Assembly (NCBI RefSeq): GCF_014200175.1
Contig: NZ_JACHBD010000010.1
Span: 1 to 64,000 of the forward strand
Origin: Rhizobium lentis
GTDB taxonomy: Bacteria; Pseudomonadota; Alphaproteobacteria; Rhizobiales; Rhizobiaceae
Reading direction: 5' to 3'
Length of the DNA: 64,000 nt
A program made the position numbers and the translations under genes. The notes beneath the pieces were generated by a model. The model was given only the letters and a program-made list of their open reading frames with translations, ran no database searches and was not told where the DNA came from. This document shows, piece after piece, positions 61,301-64,000 of the stretch (position 1 is its first letter; each line of letters starts with the position of its first letter).

Positions 61301-61598
61301 GGCGGCGGAGACATCATCCGATTCAAAGTCCATAAACGTCGATGAGGTTCTTGAAGGTCGCAGCGATCTCCAATTTGAAAAACTTTCGGACAATTCCATT
61401 CGATTAAAGCCGGCCAGAGGCGGTGCCTCCATCATCGTTTCCTCAGATGTCACTGTGCCAATGCCGACGTCGGGCGAAAATGGAGACGCGGCCGTCATTA
61501 CGCTCAGCGAGGAATCACGGGTTCCGTCTGGCCTGATCGTGCCGCACTCAAAATTGAAAACAGCGACCCTTTGGCCAGAGTACATCTTGCCGGAATGA
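58389..61598 (+). CDS. zorD: Zorya defence protein ZorD (SNF2-type helicase/nuclease)
   Basis: This 1069-residue effector has a SNF2 helicase core: Walker A NADEQGLGKTLQTLSF near residue 510, DEIQ box (LVVFDEIQFLKN) near 633, GLTGTPIEN (motif III), and HRIGQTKPV (motif VI) near 908. A large N-terminal region without motifs precedes it. The ending beyond 920 would hold the C-terminal domain of ZorD. ZorD is the nucleic-acid degrading effector of type I Zorya; type II uses ZorE instead. Its presence therefore makes this type I. Overlaps zorC by four bases. Confidence 0.92.
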   Translation: MKFDFRFDPDAAFLTIQPEKKGWLSGFRKQVRPDLSKLPREEMDTALALSRLRQLDPANALHSVESDMVVIRHPLVARLDVRAATSLGLPPLLHNVTFRARLVGTVGSSDFRIEWWWERAGRRVVLPLTGAFLGPPSNVVRIPEPIYLAIAEAEKLGKSGTLTDHWLALGRFRRLFDGDSGEDRASLEGFLRDVSVVTCGSVGIGFDPEDDTKFFPLPFADHQRSADGAVATTSALLHGRELDEFKTAALRRGAQPAFRVANGKFLIVDRSAVPVIDTIAAYAGKDVEGRRAFIADAGRIVAEAIEMDLKREGRLTALMSPQARTERIEEEIARAWIETEEWVSRVVGVGKWQVTAIDTIQGSGTRWLQEGIDTELGERLAAIPDEELADVIERLRHALQIGLLSIEHDVGEIPATAEVIEALSRRLADILRRQQPEEAGTSLDAYLPITHDNFWEVDFKAAVRSRTGDFDNTTPTLVRSALQNHQLASLNWQVRAWQAGIPGILNADEQGLGKTLQTLSFITWLREGMTDGSIPKKPFLIVAPTSLLLNWEAEIERHLERGCLGKPVRLYGEYLGAYKKPGGGQDLREGEARLDIEAIANVEGGCAVVITTYQTLANYAISLMDLDCSLVVFDEIQFLKNPVTMRAKASKAVRADFRIGLTGTPIENATKDLWALIDQLFPGALGALAQFRRVFDTPTEASMGALHSALFKGQNDYPPLALRRLKTDAAPHLPTKVRILHPREMPRAQMLRYDEVRAKGGGILALLQHMRRVSLHPGLLEGETTKEFNLSSARVSAAVDILRHIQSKNERALVFVENRDVQTWFAEVVRIEFGLERVMIINGDTTIDARKDITDRFQQHLVDDRGFDVLILGPRAAGTGLTLTAANHVIHLSRWWNPAVEEQCNDRTHRIGQTKPVTIHIPLAVHPGLGRGSFDCLLQSLMKRKRSLADRILWPGDVTEGETKMLYDAVLAAETSSDSKSINVDEVLEGRSDLQFEKLSDNSIRLKPARGGASIIVSSDVTVPMPTSGENGDAAVITLSEESRVPSGLIVPHSKLKTATLWPEYILPE

Positions 61599-61807
61599 AG
61601 TCTGGCCTGGAAGAGGAATGCCGAAGACTCCGTATTCTAACATCGTCATCTCTCGTCCGCTTGCGTGCTTGAAGATGGGTCTATGTGCTCCAGGGGCCGC
61701 TGTCGAAGCTTTAGGACAAGTTGAGTAGCGAGGCATACTCTCTGCTTTCAGAGCCGCAGTTGGCGTTCCTGGGAGCTCTTGCCAATAGCGCCGAGCGCGC
61801 CGGCATA

Positions 61808-61820
61808 GGAAATAATTTCC
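61808..61820. repeat. Palindrome remnant shared with dispersed repeats
   Basis: GGAAATAATTTCC is the core of the palindrome that ends repeat copy 3, and matches copies 1 and 2 in pattern. It lies in the 233-base gap between zorD and the next convergent gene, just before that gene's stop. The rest of the repeat is not recognisable here. Confidence 0.4.
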
Positions 61821-61831
61821 GCGCCCGAAGC

Positions 61832-63037
61832 CTACGATCTCCTGACGATCTTCTGCGTTTCACGGTCATATCGGTACTGATGTAGCTGCCCGTCCTTGAT
61901 GAGCTGGGCTGCCTGGGCAACATGGTCTGGCAGCACATAGAACCACTCGCGCGGTCGTATCCTCTTGCCGAACCGGTCAATGATGAAAAGCTCGCCGGGC
62001 CTTGCTGCGTCAAAGAACCGGTGGAGCAGGTTCTCGACCTTTGAACGTGAAAGGTTCTGCAGTTCGTAGGTGGCGACAATCTCGACAGGCGCCAGAAGGA
62101 AGGTTGGATCGTTCCGCGCATCGGCCACGCGACGCCGGACGTCTTGTGAGGTTACGCCGATCTTGTAGAGGATGTCGCGCTGCGGTTTGATCGCCGGATC
62201 TTCGGAAAGGCTGCGCGCCACGTAGATCGTGCCGGACAATGAAACTTTATCGGTTTCCCAGTCGGGATCGAGCGGGCCTAGGCCCAGGCGCTGAACGACG
62301 CGAGCCGTCTTATCGTCGTTGAGGGACTTGCGGAACGACGACATCAGCGGGTCGCTTTCGGTGCCGTTCGAAAAGATCACCCGCAGGCGGTGGTCGCGCG
62401 CGCCACCGCGCTGCGTACTTTCACTCTTTTCCGCAATGTACGCGAGAAGGCCGTTGCGAATGAAAAAGTCGCCTTCCATCGGCTCGATAATAGCCCATTT
62501 TTCGATGAGCGTGGCTTCCCGTGCGCCGCTATCGAGAGCCTGTTGCATGGTTTCGAACAGGCCTGCGAACTGATCGAAATCCTTGCAGGGTATGAAATCC
62601 GCCCGGTGGTCGGGCACCTGACGTTCCGCAGCCGGCGTCACATGTTTGAGCTGAACCAGCTCCGGCTGAACATCCAGACCATCATCGTTAAAGATGTCAT
62701 CGAGCGAGTCCGGGATGTCGTCGTCTTCAACCTCATCGCGCCAGGAAACCTCGGCGACTTCCTCTTTCCTTGCCAGAAGTCCAAGCTTGTCTGCTTGCCG
62801 AAGCTCGTCGCTCGGAGATTTAGCAATGTTTTCCCAGATCGTACCAAGCCGCATCTCTTCATGATTGGATGCGTTGGCGTCCGGCAAACGTCCGTGCTGC
62901 TCGAAAAAGCGCGTCACATCATTCAGAATTGATACGCTATTGTTGCCTGAAGATGACGCCCTCGGCTTCAGCTTCACAGCAAGAAGGCCGAATTCGTCTG
63001 CCTCTGCAAAGATCTCTTCCAGCGTCGGGCGGGGCAT
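61832..63037 (-). CDS. GIY-YIG nuclease-domain protein
   Basis: This 401-residue protein has a C-terminal GIY-YIG (T5orf172-like) domain: GTIYVARSLSED and ILYKIGVTSQDVRRRVADARND near residues 265-300, with the G-Y-V/Y-x-I-G pattern and the R-x3-A-x2-D catalytic-region residues. E in SKVENLLHRFFDAAR is the expected metal-binding glutamate. The N-terminal half (PTLEEIFAEADEFGLLAV...) has repeated short acidic segments and unknown role. Start ATG 63037 shares a base with the upstream gene's stop (TGATG), so the two are coupled. Convergent with Zorya. Confidence 0.82.
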   Translation of the reverse strand: MPRPTLEEIFAEADEFGLLAVKLKPRASSSGNNSVSILNDVTRFFEQHGRLPDANASNHEEMRLGTIWENIAKSPSDELRQADKLGLLARKEEVAEVSWRDEVEDDDIPDSLDDIFNDDGLDVQPELVQLKHVTPAAERQVPDHRADFIPCKDFDQFAGLFETMQQALDSGAREATLIEKWAIIEPMEGDFFIRNGLLAYIAEKSESTQRGGARDHRLRVIFSNGTESDPLMSSFRKSLNDDKTARVVQRLGLGPLDPDWETDKVSLSGTIYVARSLSEDPAIKPQRDILYKIGVTSQDVRRRVADARNDPTFLLAPVEIVATYELQNLSRSKVENLLHRFFDAARPGELFIIDRFGKRIRPREWFYVLPDHVAQAAQLIKDGQLHQYRYDRETQKIVRRS

Positions 63038-64000
63038 CAGCTTGCCGTCTCTCGCATCATCTGGGCCTTGCGGTTCTTGAGCCAGGCCAGCGCTTCTGCC
63101 ATGCGCTTTTCCAGCGCATCTTCCGCATGAACATTCGGCTCGCGCCCCTCCTGCGCCCGGAACCGCTTGATCCGGGGCCACAGCGTCCGCGCTTCCTCTT
63201 CCGTCATCTGCACACGCATGGCCACCATGGCCGACTGTACCTGAGACAAAAGCGGGGCATCGAAGCTGCGCGAGGCCACCTCGAAGCACTCCTGAAAGGC
63301 GTTGACGCTGTCGATGAGGTCAATATCCAGCTCGCGAACATTGATGAAGCGGCGCACCATGGCCAGCAGCGTGTTGGGTGCCGCCCGCATATCGTCGTCT
63401 GCGTCGTTGCCATCCGCCTGCCCGGCGTCGCCGTTCGTCCGGGGCGCTTCACCGCCTTCCTGATCGGCACCGATGAACGGAGCGCCCGCTTCCTGAAATC
63501 CACGTTCGGATTCCTGGCGTGCCAGCGTCAGCAGGTTCATGCGCGCGGCAAGGTTCTGGCGGATGGCTTCGGTTTCGTCATCGTTGAGGTTCTCGTAGCG
63601 ATGCTCGATGATGTCCGTCAGCAGCATCTGCGTTGCCACTTCCGGGGCCGTGTCTGGCGAAACGATGCGGGCATCGACAGCCTGACAGGCGGTCGCCATC
63701 AGATCGGCCATATCGTTTTCGCAGATGTCGCGCGCCCGGTCGGTCGGCGGCTCCATCAGGCCCTTGATGCCGATGGTAATGGTGCCCTGGCCGTCATCGG
63801 TGATCGGTTCGCGAATATCGCCATCTTCCCGGCGGTAGAATTTGAAATTGGGCGCAAGAACCTGTTCCATCAACAAGGAGCCGGAAATGGCCTTCAGCAT
63901 GTCGTTGACGGCATCCTTGACCGCAGCCGTTTCCACGCCTGGTTCCGCGACCAGATTGGTGAAGATGGCTTTCGGCTTGCCGGGCGCATCGCGCGTTGCG
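63037..64000 (-). CDS. Partial upstream partner of the GIY-YIG protein, 5' end outside window
   Basis: The frame is open through the right edge of the window: an in-frame stretch ATRDAPGKPKAIFTNLV precedes the GTG at 63936. The visible C-terminal part is about 320 residues, helical and acidic, with no clear motif. Pairs of a GIY-YIG protein and a helicase-like protein are common in defence loci, so this may be the C-terminal end of a helicase, but the motifs would lie outside the window. Translationally coupled to the GIY-YIG gene. Confidence 0.6.
   Translation of the reverse strand, partial: ATRDAPGKPKAIFTNLVAEPGVETAAVKDAVNDMLKAISGSLLMEQVLAPNFKFYRREDGDIREPITDDGQGTITIGIKGLMEPPTDRARDICENDMADLMATACQAVDARIVSPDTAPEVATQMLLTDIIEHRYENLNDDETEAIRQNLAARMNLLTLARQESERGFQEAGAPFIGADQEGGEAPRTNGDAGQADGNDADDDMRAAPNTLLAMVRRFINVRELDIDLIDSVNAFQECFEVASRSFDAPLLSQVQSAMVAMRVQMTEEEARTLWPRIKRFRAQEGREPNVHAEDALEKRMAEALAWLKNRKAQMMRETAS

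Noticed and set aside
61599..61831. Full fourth copy of the dispersed repeat
   Set aside because: Only the 13-base palindrome core matches; upstream bases do not align with the other copies.

Overview
The window looks like a chromosome or chromid segment of a Rhizobium-type alphaproteobacterium (R. leguminosarum/R. etli group). The evidence is a near-textbook RirA iron regulator, high-GC codon use, CTATAT-type -10 elements, and ATGA or TGATG start-stop overlaps throughout. No rRNA, tRNA or CRISPR array was seen.

Region 1 (1-16 kb) is housekeeping and metabolic. It holds the edge of an IS3-type transposase, a DUF4174-like gene, a 55-residue proline-rich protein, a LysR regulator coupled to a small ABM monooxygenase, and mmsA (methylmalonate-semialdehyde dehydrogenase). 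These are followed by rirA, a complete dppABCDF dipeptide ABC transporter, a gluconokinase, a DadA-like oxidoreductase, a type III polyketide synthase coupled to an isoprenylcysteine-methyltransferase-like gene, a secreted TPR protein, and an ECF sigma/anti-sigma pair.

Region 2 (16-38 kb) is a surface polysaccharide locus, by eye more AT-rich in its middle. It carries two methyltransferases, an acyltransferase, a WlbA/WlbB/WlbC set for a diacetamido uronic acid, a Wzx flippase, HisH2/HisF2/WbpG for amidination of a sugar, a Wzy-like polymerase, three glycosyltransferases, an epimerase, a Wzz-like protein and a WbpM-like dehydratase on the minus strand, and gmd-fcl for GDP-L-fucose. Together these can make, flip, polymerise and size a heteropolymer predicted to contain an acetamidino uronic acid and possibly fucose.

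Region 3 (38.6-45.8 kb) is an aromatic catabolism island: LysR regulator, hydrolase, small unknown protein, muconate-cycloisomerase-like enzyme, intradiol dioxygenase, flavin reductase, a RibF-like FAD synthetase fragment-sized enzyme, and a divergent FADH2-dependent HpaB-type monooxygenase. It reads as ring hydroxylation, ortho cleavage, lactonisation and hydrolysis, with a private FAD/FADH2 supply.

Region 4 (46.6-64 kb) is a defence island. It contains an AbiEii-like nucleotidyltransferase fused to a WYL-like segment and a zinc finger, coupled to a DUF3800-like gene; an HNH protein carrying six zinc modules with an exact 41-residue period; an RloC/AAA_13-type ATPase; a complete type I Zorya system (zorABCD); and a GIY-YIG protein with a cut-off upstream partner.

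A dispersed repeat of about 165-180 bp that ends in a 17-19 bp palindrome occurs in the same orientation at 38.3, 46.3 and 54.4 kb, with a palindrome-only remnant at 61.8 kb. These copies fall at the borders of the accessory modules, which suggests the islands were inserted at, or assembled through, these repeats.
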